Origin: Crocinitomicaceae bacterium
Lineage (GTDB): Bacteria > Bacteroidota > Bacteroidia > Flavobacteriales_D > Crocinitomicaceae
Assembly (NCBI GenBank): GCA_030833265.1
Contig: JAURHO010000003.1
Location: forward strand, 1-37,067
Reading direction: 5' to 3'
DNA length: 37,067 bases
Both the position numbers and the translations under genes were made by a program. A model generated the notes under the pieces. The model did not search any database. It had not been told where the DNA came from and saw only the letters and a list, made by a program, of their open reading frames with translations. Position 1 is the stretch's first letter. Each line of letters begins with the position of its first letter. This document shows, in pieces, positions 16,074 to 23,575 of the stretch.

Positions 16074-16107
16074 TATCTTTATTCTAGCTAATTTTACCAA
16101 AAAAAAC

Positions 16108-16533
16108 ATGATTCCAATAGGTTCTGATCACGCAGGTTTCGAAACAAAACAAGCAGTTATTCAACATCTTTTATCAAAAGGATATGAAGTTAAAGATTAC
16201 GGTTGTTATTCTGAAGAAAGCATAGATTATCCAGATTATGCACACCCGGTAGCCGAATATGTAGAAAGTAACCCAGGAACCCTTGGCATTTTATTATGTG
16301 GTTCAGGTAATGGAATCAACATGACGGCAAATAAACACCAAGCGATCAGAAGTGCACTTTGTTGGAAAAAGGAAATAGCAGAATTGGCTCGCCAACACAA
16401 TGATGCCAACATAATTGCACTACCAGCTCGTTTTATTTCGATTGAAGAAGCAATCGAAATGGTAGACTCTTTTCTAAATACTGAATTTGAAGGCGGTAGA
16501 CACGCCAAGCGAGTGGAAAAAATCGCTTGTTAA
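16108..16533 (+). CDS. rpiB: Ribose-5-phosphate isomerase B
   Basis: Interconverts ribose 5-phosphate and ribulose 5-phosphate in the pentose phosphate pathway. The 141 residues match the RpiB/LacAB family. It starts 'MIPIGSDHAGFETKQAV' with the sugar-binding DHAG, has 'DYPDYAHPVAEYV', and carries the active-site 'LCGSGNGINMTANK' loop with its Cys. 'NIIALPARFIS' and 'GGRHAKRVEKI' complete the pattern. A weak -7 candidate (TAATTTTA, near 16089) precedes it. Its TAA stop shares the palindrome TTAA with the stop of the convergent OmpA gene. Confidence 0.96.
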   Translation: MIPIGSDHAGFETKQAVIQHLLSKGYEVKDYGCYSEESIDYPDYAHPVAEYVESNPGTLGILLCGSGNGINMTANKHQAIRSALCWKKEIAELARQHNDANIIALPARFISIEEAIEMVDSFLNTEFEGGRHAKRVEKIAC

Positions 16534-17615
16534 TTCGTTCTAATTAGAATTTCAACCCTTCTATTTGCCTCTTTCTGCTCCTCGTTTTGAGGGTTGGCAA
16601 ATACTGGTTTACTATCTCCAAAACCAATAGGAAAAAGGCGATTCGCTGAAATACCATTTTCCACTAAATATTTCTTAACCATCATTGCCCTTTGTTTGGA
16701 GAGTTTTTTTGCTTCTCCTTCTCCTTCTTCACGGATATTGACATGTCCGTGTATTTCAATGGATACGGTAGGGTTCAATAAAAGAAAATCGCGTAAACGA
16801 TTGAGTTGCGGGTATGATTCTTCTAATATTTCAGGAACACCGGCCCCAAAATAGACCTGTTCTAATTTTGTAAGTTCGCCTTTTTCAAAAGCGTGTAAGT
16901 ATATAGTGTCATTAAACGCCTCTTTAAATGGTAAAGATTGTTCTTTAAACTCGAGTGGAAAATAACCCGGGGCATCAATATTTATATTGAGCTTTCTCAC
17001 CTTTTGATTTAAATTCATGTAAAGATCAGAAGCAAAATAAGTGCCATTTAAATTAGTATTTCCTTGAAAAATTATTCTGCTTGAAACAGGACTAGAATCT
17101 TGATCGTTTCTAATTACAAGGGTGTATATTGGTAAGGAGCGGTCATAAACAAGATCCAATTGATGTCTTAAATCTATTTGATCGTCAATCTGAAAATGAG
17201 AACTAATGTTAACAGTGGAAAGCGCTTTTGGAGCAGCTTCTATTAATAGGCTCAGCACTTCGTTTTTTGCAACCCGCTTTTTAATGTTCTGGTAGTTTCC
17301 CGTCGGAATTATTTCTGGATTTAACCGCGCACTTTCCTCAGGAATTTCTATTAGATCACAAATATTATCTATGCTGGAATATAACTTCCCTTTGAAGTTT
17401 TCATTTCCTCTTAAATTGATAATCACATCTCCTTCATTAGGAGCAATAAAAACCACCCAGATGAAGTTGTTTTTTGTTTTTCCGAGAAAATTTACTTCAA
17501 AGGCACCATCTAATGGCGCAAAAATAGCCCCCTTACATTGATTATATGATTGGTCCTGAGCCCAAAAGGATAGGCTAAAGAAAAAAGCGAAAAAAATACT
17601 AAGAGAAATTTTCAC
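16530..17615 (-). CDS. OmpA-family outer-membrane/periplasmic protein
   Basis: A 361-residue exported protein. The signal peptide MKISLSIFFAFFFSLSFWAQ is followed by a region I cannot name (about 21-250). A C-terminal OmpA domain (about 255-361) carries 'VSIEIHGHVNIREEG', 'LSKQRAMMVKKYLVENGI', 'RLFPIGFGDSKPV' and 'EANRRVEILIRTN', the peptidoglycan-binding pattern with the NRRVE end. It probably anchors the envelope to the cell wall. It lies 15 bp after the DUF4403-like lipoprotein gene, so the two and the small exported protein upstream probably form an operon. Its stop overlaps that of rpiB. Confidence 0.9.
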   Translation of the reverse strand: MKISLSIFFAFFFSLSFWAQDQSYNQCKGAIFAPLDGAFEVNFLGKTKNNFIWVVFIAPNEGDVIINLRGNENFKGKLYSSIDNICDLIEIPEESARLNPEIIPTGNYQNIKKRVAKNEVLSLLIEAAPKALSTVNISSHFQIDDQIDLRHQLDLVYDRSLPIYTLVIRNDQDSSPVSSRIIFQGNTNLNGTYFASDLYMNLNQKVRKLNINIDAPGYFPLEFKEQSLPFKEAFNDTIYLHAFEKGELTKLEQVYFGAGVPEILEESYPQLNRLRDFLLLNPTVSIEIHGHVNIREEGEGEAKKLSKQRAMMVKKYLVENGISANRLFPIGFGDSKPVFANPQNEEQKEANRRVEILIRTN

Positions 17616-17630
17616 AAGCCTTTATACGCC

Positions 17631-19031
17631 TTATTTGATTTTAAGTTTCAACAAGCCGACAAGCTCAAGGTCTACACTTAAATGGTCCGCGGATAGCTGT
17701 AGATGATGTACACTCATTGAGTGAACCTTGCTGGTCATCCAAACACCCTTGCTGATTTCTCCGTTCATTTGTTGTTCTATAGCAGCTTTGGTGTCATTGA
17801 TAAGCGGATTTAAATCCATATCAAAACCCGTGGTCATGAGTTCTTTTAGTTTGGAGTCTAATATCCATTGTGCAGAATGCAGTAAAACACTTTTGGTTTG
17901 TATGTCGTAATCCACATCTTTAATTTTGAGGTGCTGCTGCTCGTCAATATATGGTGTAACTACTAAAAACAGACGCCCCTTTTTTGTTCCAGAAAAATCG
18001 ACGGCCAGCACTAGTTTGTTTTCTTGTGGCCCTAGGATTTCCACCTTATCAATTTGAATAATGCGCTTTTTAGTGATTTCTATAGTTTGTTGACCCAACT
18101 CTCTCGCAAGAAGCCGGTTGATTGAATCATAAAAAGCAATACTTTTTAAGTGTATGGTGCTTTGTTCGCTTTCCTTTGAAATAGGTGTGTTCTTTGGAAG
18201 CGGGGTCTTGGATAAAAGCAGTGCGTTAGTAGAAAACACAGGGTTTGCAGTTATTTGCGTCAAAAACAAGGCGCGTTTTCCACTGTTTTCTAAGTGAAGA
18301 TTTGAAATACCTATTGTACTTGGCCTTAAATAGAAATAACCATAAGGAGCAACTAAAATAGAGTCTTGTAGACTTTCCCAAACCTCTTCAATCGTTTGCC
18401 TAACCGGGGCGCTTTCGAGCTGCTTGTCAATTTCTTTCTCTAAATTGATAAGCGAGCCGCGCACCTCTTTTTCAATGGTTTCGGTGGCGTTGTATTGAAA
18501 AACAGTGATTTTACAAGGGTCAATAAGTCTGAAGGTTTCTAGCTTTGTTTGGGAGTTTAGCTTGAAATCATGCCCTATACTAACCTTGCTCTGATACTTG
18601 ATTTCAACCCTCCGTTTTGGTTCACCCACCCCACAAGAGGCGTAAATTCTTGGAATTACACAAGAAGGTTCTCCGAACAATTCGTGACAACTCGGGCAGT
18701 AGGCCAGACCGAGGTCAAAGCGGCCGTCGATTTGGTAACTAATAGAATTGTGTTTGAACTCGAAAAACAACGGGTCGCGTTCAAAGTGGTAGTTATAACT
18801 GATGCCCTCGCATTGTTTTTCTTCACCGCTAAATTTAAGGTCTAATGAACTTTCGGCTTCTTTTAGATAGGGCTGGAGCGCTAACTCCGTTTCGATATGA
18901 ATAGTGGAAGCTTCAATTGTTGATAGCTCTGACTGTATGCTGTTTGGATCAAGCACCGGTGCCTGCACTTTAATTTGCTTACAGCCAAAAAGAAGGAGTG
19001 TCAGAAAAAACAAACAGATGAGTGGCTTCAT
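17631..19031 (-). CDS. DUF4403-like lipoprotein
   Basis: A 466-residue exported protein. The lipobox LLFGC puts the lipidated Cys at residue 17. The segments 'ASCGVGEPKRRVEIKY', 'LIDPCKITVFQYNATETIEKEVRG' and 'YFYLRPSTIGISNLHLENSG' then 'LFLTQITANPVF' resemble the DUF4403 family, which has no assigned function. Unusual is a cysteine cluster, C112-x2-C115-x8-C124-x8-C133, plus C74, which suggests disulfides or a bound metal in the periplasm. The start overlaps the stop of the upstream gene by 4 bp (ATGA). The family call is from memory of motif shape, not from a search. Confidence 0.7.
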   Translation of the reverse strand: MKPLICLFFLTLLLFGCKQIKVQAPVLDPNSIQSELSTIEASTIHIETELALQPYLKEAESSLDLKFSGEEKQCEGISYNYHFERDPLFFEFKHNSISYQIDGRFDLGLAYCPSCHELFGEPSCVIPRIYASCGVGEPKRRVEIKYQSKVSIGHDFKLNSQTKLETFRLIDPCKITVFQYNATETIEKEVRGSLINLEKEIDKQLESAPVRQTIEEVWESLQDSILVAPYGYFYLRPSTIGISNLHLENSGKRALFLTQITANPVFSTNALLLSKTPLPKNTPISKESEQSTIHLKSIAFYDSINRLLARELGQQTIEITKKRIIQIDKVEILGPQENKLVLAVDFSGTKKGRLFLVVTPYIDEQQHLKIKDVDYDIQTKSVLLHSAQWILDSKLKELMTTGFDMDLNPLINDTKAAIEQQMNGEISKGVWMTSKVHSMSVHHLQLSADHLSVDLELVGLLKLKIK

Positions 19032-19564
19032 TTGATAGGTTTAAGGACAACTCTTTGTAGGAAACTGACCCGCATCGATTCAACAACACCATCAGCCTCT
19101 TCAATGAAAGGACTTGTATAAGAAGCTTTCTTTTGTCCGCCGCTAATTTCAAAAACCAGATCTTCTTCTTGTTGGCAAAGCGAGGAGTTAAAAAACATGC
19201 CGCTGAGTTCATAATGATCGAACAAGCAGTTACCCATGCGCGTCATTTCAATTAGCAAGCTGTCACCTTCGTCCATCCAAAGCTTCTTATTGGTTTGATC
19301 ATAAAAAATATGATAAGCCTTTGTACTCAGCACCTCGCCTTGCGGGCTTAGATAAGACATGTTGTAGTTCCAATAGTTTTCTCGGTCCATGATGAAGAGG
19401 TCTAGTTGAACAACAACTGCTTGCTGCAAGCCATTTGGCGAGAAGATTTCCATGTTGCCTTTGTAAGAACCCAGCCATGATGAAGGTATTCCTTTGTCAA
19501 GCATAGGCAGATTTTGACTCCAAACAAAAGAGCTTAAAAATGAAAAAAATAAAAGAAAGCGCAT
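19028..19564 (-). CDS. Small exported protein of unknown function
   Basis: A 178-residue protein I do not recognise. It has a clear signal peptide (MRFLLFFSFLSSFVWSQ, cut near residue 17). The mature part alternates short beta-like stretches, such as 'VVVQLDLFIMDRENYWNYNM', 'KAYHIFYDQTNKKLWMDEGD' and 'DHYELSGMFFNSSLCQQEED', consistent with a small beta-barrel or lipocalin-like fold; that is a guess from the pattern. It contains two Cys. The gene overlaps the DUF4403-like gene by 4 bp and heads the three-gene envelope cluster. Its ATG directly touches the T-run of the icd terminator, leaving no separate promoter or ribosome-binding space. Confidence 0.75.
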   Translation of the reverse strand: MRFLLFFSFLSSFVWSQNLPMLDKGIPSSWLGSYKGNMEIFSPNGLQQAVVVQLDLFIMDRENYWNYNMSYLSPQGEVLSTKAYHIFYDQTNKKLWMDEGDSLLIEMTRMGNCLFDHYELSGMFFNSSLCQQEEDLVFEISGGQKKASYTSPFIEEADGVVESMRVSFLQRVVLKPIK

Positions 19565-19588
19565 AAAAAAAGGGGCTAAAGCCCCTCT
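19565..19588 (-). terminator. Rho-independent terminator after icd, abutting the next start codon
   Basis: The minus strand reads AGGGGC-TTTA-GCCCCT followed by TTTTTT and then ATG. It is a 6-pair GC-rich stem with a 4-nt loop and a T-run. It lies a few bases after the icd stop and ends at the ATG of the 19028-19564 gene. Confidence 0.85.
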
Positions 19589-19591
19589 AAT

Positions 19592-20821
19592 TTAATTCAT
19601 TTTTGCTTGCAAGCCTCGGTCGAGTGCATCTAAAAACTCTTCGGTATATACATAGTGTTCGCCGTGGTTGACTTTGTTACCATGGATACAAACAGCAAGG
19701 TCTTTAGTCATGATGCCACTTTCTACGGTTTCAATACAAACACGCTCGAGTTCATTACAGAAATCAATAAGGGCTTGGTTGCCGTCTAGTTTTCCTCGGA
19801 AAGCTAAGCCGCGTGTCCAGGCAAAAATCGAAGCAATTGGGTTTGTGGAAGTCTTTTTGCCCGCTTGGTGATCGCGGTAGTGGCGCGTTACGGTGCCGTG
19901 TGCAGCTTCAGACTCCATGATTTGCCCATCTGGGGTAATTAATACAGAGGTCATGAGGCCTAAAGAACCAAATCCTTGAGCAACGGTGTCAGACTGAACG
20001 TCACCATCATAATTTTTACAAGCCCAAACGAAATTTCCATTCCATTTAAGAGCCGAAGCCACCATGTCATCGATAAGGCGGTGCTCATAAACGATGCCCG
20101 CTGCTTCAAATTGTGCTTTGAACTCTGCTTGATAGATTTCTTCAAAAATATCTTTGAAACGACCATCGTATTTTTTGAGGATGGTGTTTTTCGTAGAAAG
20201 ATATAATGGCCATTTTTTTGTTAAGGCCATATTGAAACAGCTTCTTGCAAAACCAGCAATGGATTCATCGGTGTTGTACATCGCCATACCAACGCCATCC
20301 CCTTTAAAGTTATAAACTTCAAAAGTTTGGGTTTCTCCACCATCTTCTGGTGTAAAGGTCATAGTGAGTTTTCCTTTTCCTTTGAAAACAGCATCAGTAG
20401 CGCGGTATTGATCACCAAATGCATGACGCCCAACAATAATTGGCGCGGTCCAGTTGGTAACTAAGCGCGGTACATTTTGCATGACGATTGGCTCGCGGAA
20501 GACAGTGCCATCAAGAATGTTTCTGATGGTTCCGTTTGGAGACTTCCACATTGACTTCAAGTTGAACTCTTGAACGCGTGCTTCGTCTGGTGTAATGGTG
20601 GCACATTTGATACCAACTTTATATTTTTTAATAGCCTCAGCTGCGTCAATGGTGATTTGATCATTGGTTTCATCGCGCTTTTCAATACCCAAGTCGTAGT
20701 ATTTAATATCTAGGTCAAGGTAAGGTAAAATGAGTTTGTCTTTGATGAATTTCCAAATGATACGGGTCATTTCATCGCCGTCGAGTTCTACTACTGGGTT
20801 GGCTACTTTAATTTTTGACAT
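19592..20821 (-). CDS. icd: NADP-dependent isocitrate dehydrogenase (homodimeric eukaryote-like type)
   Basis: Converts isocitrate to 2-oxoglutarate and CO2 with NADP in the TCA cycle. At 409 residues, with 'VVELDGDEMTRIIWKFIK' at the start, 'IKCATITPDEARVQEF', 'MWKSPNGTIRNILDGTVFRE' and 'ESEAAHGTVTRHYRDHQAGK', it belongs to the type II group that includes mammalian IDH1/2, not the E. coli Icd type. The substrate-binding SPNGTIRN and the metal-binding Asp residues ('LIDDMVASALKW', 'GDVQSDTVAQGFGSLGL') are present. It has its own TAATTTTG promoter and a strong terminator, so it is monocistronic although next to fumC. Confidence 0.97.
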   Translation of the reverse strand: MSKIKVANPVVELDGDEMTRIIWKFIKDKLILPYLDLDIKYYDLGIEKRDETNDQITIDAAEAIKKYKVGIKCATITPDEARVQEFNLKSMWKSPNGTIRNILDGTVFREPIVMQNVPRLVTNWTAPIIVGRHAFGDQYRATDAVFKGKGKLTMTFTPEDGGETQTFEVYNFKGDGVGMAMYNTDESIAGFARSCFNMALTKKWPLYLSTKNTILKKYDGRFKDIFEEIYQAEFKAQFEAAGIVYEHRLIDDMVASALKWNGNFVWACKNYDGDVQSDTVAQGFGSLGLMTSVLITPDGQIMESEAAHGTVTRHYRDHQAGKKTSTNPIASIFAWTRGLAFRGKLDGNQALIDFCNELERVCIETVESGIMTKDLAVCIHGNKVNHGEHYVYTEEFLDALDRGLQAKMN

Positions 20822-20837
20822 GAGAATAATTTAAATG

Positions 20838-20845
20838 CAAAATTA
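20838..20845 (-). promoter_or_regulatory. Promoter -7 element for icd
   Basis: The minus strand reads TAATTTTG, an exact TAnnTTTG, 16 bases before ATG 20821, in the 74-bp gap after fumC. Confidence 0.7.
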
Positions 20846-20895
20846 GTGAATATTATGCTCTGCTTTAGGCAGGTTGCGTCAATATTTGATAAAGA

Positions 20896-22293
20896 TTAGT
20901 CCAACGAACCAATCATTTTTGATGGATCAACAATTTGATCGTACTCTTCTGCGCTAACATGACCCAAACCTACAGCGGCTTCTTTAAGTGTGGTGCCATT
21001 CTTGTGTGCATATTTAGCAATTTCAGCAGCTTTGTAGTAACCAATTTTTGTATTGAGTGCAGTAACCAACATTAAAGAGTTGTCAAGGTGTTGTTTGACA
21101 ACTGGCAAGTTTGCTTCAATACCCACAGCACAATTGTCGGCAAATGATACACAAGCGTCACCGATGAGGCGCGCAGATTGCAATACGTTTGCAGCAATGA
21201 CTGGTTTGAAAACATTGAGTTCAAAATGACCATTTGAACCAGCTACGCTAACGGTTACGTCATTACCCATTACTTGAGCACAAACCATGGTTAATGCTTC
21301 TGGTTGTGTTGGGTTGACTTTTCCTGGCATGATAGAAGAACCAGGTTCGTTGTCAGGGATGATGATTTCACCAATACCACAACGCGGGCCAGAAGAAAGC
21401 ATGCGGATGTCGTTCGCTATTTTCATCAGTGCAACAGCAGCTCTTTTTAGAGCACCAGATAATTCAACCATTGCGTCGTGTGCAGCAAGTGCTTCAAATT
21501 TATTGGCAGCAGTAATTAAAGGAAGGCCGGTGAAGTCGGCAATTTTTTTAGCGACCAAAACATCATAACCTTTCGGCGTATTTAAACCTGTTCCAACGGC
21601 AGTTCCTCCTAAAGCAAGCTCTGAAACAGCCACAAGCGCGTTGTTAATGGCGCGTACAGAATGATCAATTTGGGCAACGTAGCCACTAAATTCCTGTCCT
21701 AAAGTAAGTGGTGTGGCGTCCATGAAGTGGGTGCGGCCGGTCTTTACAATATCTTTAAATTGTTCAACTTTTCCTTGTAAAACATCACGCAAGTGTAAGA
21801 GCCCTGGAAGCGTAGTTTCTACTGTCATTTTGTAAGCAGCAATGTGCATGGCAGTAGGGTAGGTGTCGTTTGAACTTTGAGATTTGTTGACGTCATCATT
21901 TGGGTTGAGCGCTTTTTGCTCGTCTGATAATGAGCCACCCTGAATAACGTGTCCGCGATTGGCAATTACTTCATTACAGTTCATATTGGATTGCGTTCCG
22001 GAGCCAGTCTGCCAAATCACTAACGGAAACTCATCATTGTGTTGACCCGTTAGTATCTCATCACAGACTTTAGAAATCAAATCGCGTTTTTCAATAGGAA
22101 GCACTCCTAGGTCATGGTTGGCATGTGCCGCCGCTTTTTTAAGGTAGGCAAAGGCATGAATGATTTCAACAGGCATGGATCCTTCCGGACCGATTTTAAA
22201 GTTATTGCGCGAGCGTTCAGTTTGAGCGCCCCAATAGCGATGAGCTGGTACTTTTACCTCGCCCATGGTGTCTTTTTCAATGCGGAATTCCAT
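20896..22293 (-). CDS. fumC: Class II fumarate hydratase
   Basis: Interconverts fumarate and malate in the TCA cycle; iron-independent homotetramer. The 465 residues carry the family signature GSSIMPGKVNPTQPEA in the mobile catalytic loop. Also present are 'IWQTGSGTQSNMNCNEVIANR' near residue 95, 'KSQSSNDTYPTAMHIAA' and 'GRTHFMDATPLTLGQEFSGY' with the conserved His. 'GTAVGTGLNTPKGYD' completes the active site. I see no exact TAnnTTTG upstream on this strand, so its promoter is unassigned. It shares the intergenic region 22294-22358 with the divergent small membrane protein gene. Confidence 0.97.
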   Translation of the reverse strand: MEFRIEKDTMGEVKVPAHRYWGAQTERSRNNFKIGPEGSMPVEIIHAFAYLKKAAAHANHDLGVLPIEKRDLISKVCDEILTGQHNDEFPLVIWQTGSGTQSNMNCNEVIANRGHVIQGGSLSDEQKALNPNDDVNKSQSSNDTYPTAMHIAAYKMTVETTLPGLLHLRDVLQGKVEQFKDIVKTGRTHFMDATPLTLGQEFSGYVAQIDHSVRAINNALVAVSELALGGTAVGTGLNTPKGYDVLVAKKIADFTGLPLITAANKFEALAAHDAMVELSGALKRAAVALMKIANDIRMLSSGPRCGIGEIIIPDNEPGSSIMPGKVNPTQPEALTMVCAQVMGNDVTVSVAGSNGHFELNVFKPVIAANVLQSARLIGDACVSFADNCAVGIEANLPVVKQHLDNSLMLVTALNTKIGYYKAAEIAKYAHKNGTTLKEAAVGLGHVSAEEYDQIVDPSKMIGSLD

Positions 22294-22320
22294 TTTTTCT
22301 TGTTTATAAATTAATTTGTG

Positions 22321-22328
22321 TAATTTTG
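22321..22328 (+). promoter_or_regulatory. Promoter -7 element for the small membrane protein
   Basis: TAATTTTG, an exact TAnnTTTG, lies 30 bases before ATG 22359. Confidence 0.6.
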
Positions 22329-22358
22329 AACTGTTTTCAACTGCAAAAATAATAGAAG

Positions 22359-22514
22359 ATGAGCACTTTCGGTATTGTAATGTTTCTTTTAATCGGCGGA
22401 ATGGCCTTTTGGATGTTGTTCTTTTTATTGGGTTTCATCCTACCTTATTGGTTAACCCTTGGTCTTTTCGAACAACTTCGTCCAAAACGCATCTTTGACG
22501 AAAAATCGAAATAA
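22359..22514 (+). CDS. Small membrane protein (51 residues), unknown function
   Basis: A short gene that standard length cut-offs would miss. It starts MSTFGIVMFLLIGGMAF and has a single hydrophobic helix spanning about residues 4-36 (with LGFILPYWLTLGLF). It ends in a short charged cytosolic-like tail, 'EQLRPKRIFDEKSK'. Support for it being real: an exact -7 element 30 bases before the ATG, a purine-rich AATAGAAG before the start, TAA at 22512-22514, and a strong terminator 19 bases downstream. Together these make a complete monocistronic unit. I do not recognise the family. It could assist a membrane complex, but nothing here says which. Confidence 0.7.
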   Translation: MSTFGIVMFLLIGGMAFWMLFFLLGFILPYWLTLGLFEQLRPKRIFDEKSK

Positions 22515-22532
22515 CATTATTTCATTGAACCG

Positions 22533-22556
22533 AAAGCGCCAAAAGGCGCTTTTTTT
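22533..22556 (+). terminator. Rho-independent terminator after the small membrane protein gene
   Basis: AAAGCGCC-AAAA-GGCGCTTT with a T-run: an 8-pair stem, 4-nt loop and TTTTTT. It separates the small gene from the dioxygenase gene. Confidence 0.9.
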
Positions 22557-22585
22557 ATGCCCAATTTTGGCATATTAAAATTCCT

Positions 22586-22593
22586 TAATTTCG
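22586..22593 (+). promoter_or_regulatory. Possible -7 promoter element for tryptophan dioxygenase
   Basis: TAATTTCG, one base from TAnnTTTG, lies 26 bases before ATG 22619, with TTTTG (22565-22569) 16 bases further upstream as a possible -33 element. Confidence 0.45.
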
Positions 22594-22618
22594 AAGCATC
22601 AAAATCAACAACACAATC

Positions 22619-23575
22619 ATGGAAATCACACCAGAACTCAAAGAGAAACTTTCCTTACTTCATGAAAAATATGCAGCTCTAGGAGAAGACTTCAATGCTT
22701 ATCTAGAGGGTTTGTTATACGCTGATGTTACCACTTATTGGGATTACATCCAACTGGATACCCTATTAAGCCTTCAAAAGCCAAAAACCTCTTTTCCAGA
22801 CGAAGTGGTGTTTATTATGTATCATCAAATCACGGAGCTTTATTTCAAATTAGCACTTCGAGAGTTTGAGGCCTTGGGTAAAATAAAAGCGCCATCAAAA
22901 ACACACTTCATTGATCGCGTAGGCCGAATCAACCGTTATTTTGATGCGCTAGTCAAGAGTTTTGAAATCATGATTGACGGCATGGACCGCGACGAGTTTT
23001 TAAAATTCAGAATGAGTCTTTTGCCTGCGTCGGGTTTTCAGTCGGCACAATACCGTGAGATCGAGATTTTCAGCACAGATTTTATCAACCTCGTTGCAAA
23101 AGATAAGCGCGACGAATTGCGTTCTGAAAGCACAATCGAAAAACTTTTTGAACACATTTACTGGAAGGCGGGCGCTACAGAAGTGGCAACGGGTAAAAAA
23201 ACACTTACTCTAATTCAGTTTGAAGAGAAATATAAAGATCAATTTATAGCACTCGGTGAAAAATGCCAAGACAAAAACCTATGGCAAGTTTACTTAAGAC
23301 TTTCTAAAGAAGATCAGCAAGACGAACTAGTTAAAAATGCGCTGCGACAAAACGACATTAATGTCAATATCAATTGGCCATTGGCACATTATAAATCGGC
23401 GGTTCGTTATTTAGCTCGAAAAGACCAAGATGTAGCCGCAACAGGCGGAACCAATTGGCAAAAATACCTGCCGCCACGTTTTCAAAAACGCATTTTTTAT
23501 CCAACGTTGTGGTCACAAGAAGAGCACCAAAATTGGGGAAAAGCATGGGTAGAAGACATGCTTCAAAAGGGCTAA
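22619..23575 (+). CDS. kynA: Tryptophan 2,3-dioxygenase
   Basis: Haem enzyme that opens the indole ring of L-tryptophan to N-formylkynurenine, the first step of the kynurenine pathway. Matching features in 318 residues: 'MYHQITELYFKLALREFEAL' with the distal His69, 'FRMSLLPASGFQSAQYREIE' with the substrate-binding Arg and the SGFQS signature, and 'LAHYKSAVRYLARK' with the probable haem-ligand His. 'ATGGTNWQKYLPPRFQKRIF' is the C-terminal loop. No kynurenine-pathway partner (kynB, kynU, kmo) is adjacent. The stop directly abuts the stop of the convergent solute-binding protein gene. Confidence 0.93.
   Translation: MEITPELKEKLSLLHEKYAALGEDFNAYLEGLLYADVTTYWDYIQLDTLLSLQKPKTSFPDEVVFIMYHQITELYFKLALREFEALGKIKAPSKTHFIDRVGRINRYFDALVKSFEIMIDGMDRDEFLKFRMSLLPASGFQSAQYREIEIFSTDFINLVAKDKRDELRSESTIEKLFEHIYWKAGATEVATGKKTLTLIQFEEKYKDQFIALGEKCQDKNLWQVYLRLSKEDQQDELVKNALRQNDINVNINWPLAHYKSAVRYLARKDQDVAATGGTNWQKYLPPRFQKRIFYPTLWSQEEHQNWGKAWVEDMLQKG

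Larger units (their letters stand above)
15562..16107. other. AT-rich non-coding region, candidate replication origin
   Basis: A 546-bp gap without a plausible gene between divergent DUF4175 and rpiB genes, in a window where most gaps are under 100 bp. It holds an almost pure A/T stretch (about 15618-15670) that could unwind. One exact DnaA box TGTGTATAA (15687-15695) is present, with two one-mismatch boxes on the same strand, TGTTTATAA (15826-15834) and GGTGTATAA (15872-15880). There are also repeated TTATCC cores and an 11-bp inverted repeat (15982-15992 / 16063-16073). Two parS sites are 4.3 kb away. An origin is an inference. The region also contains the promoters of both flanking genes and might simply be a long regulatory gap. 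Confidence 0.4.
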
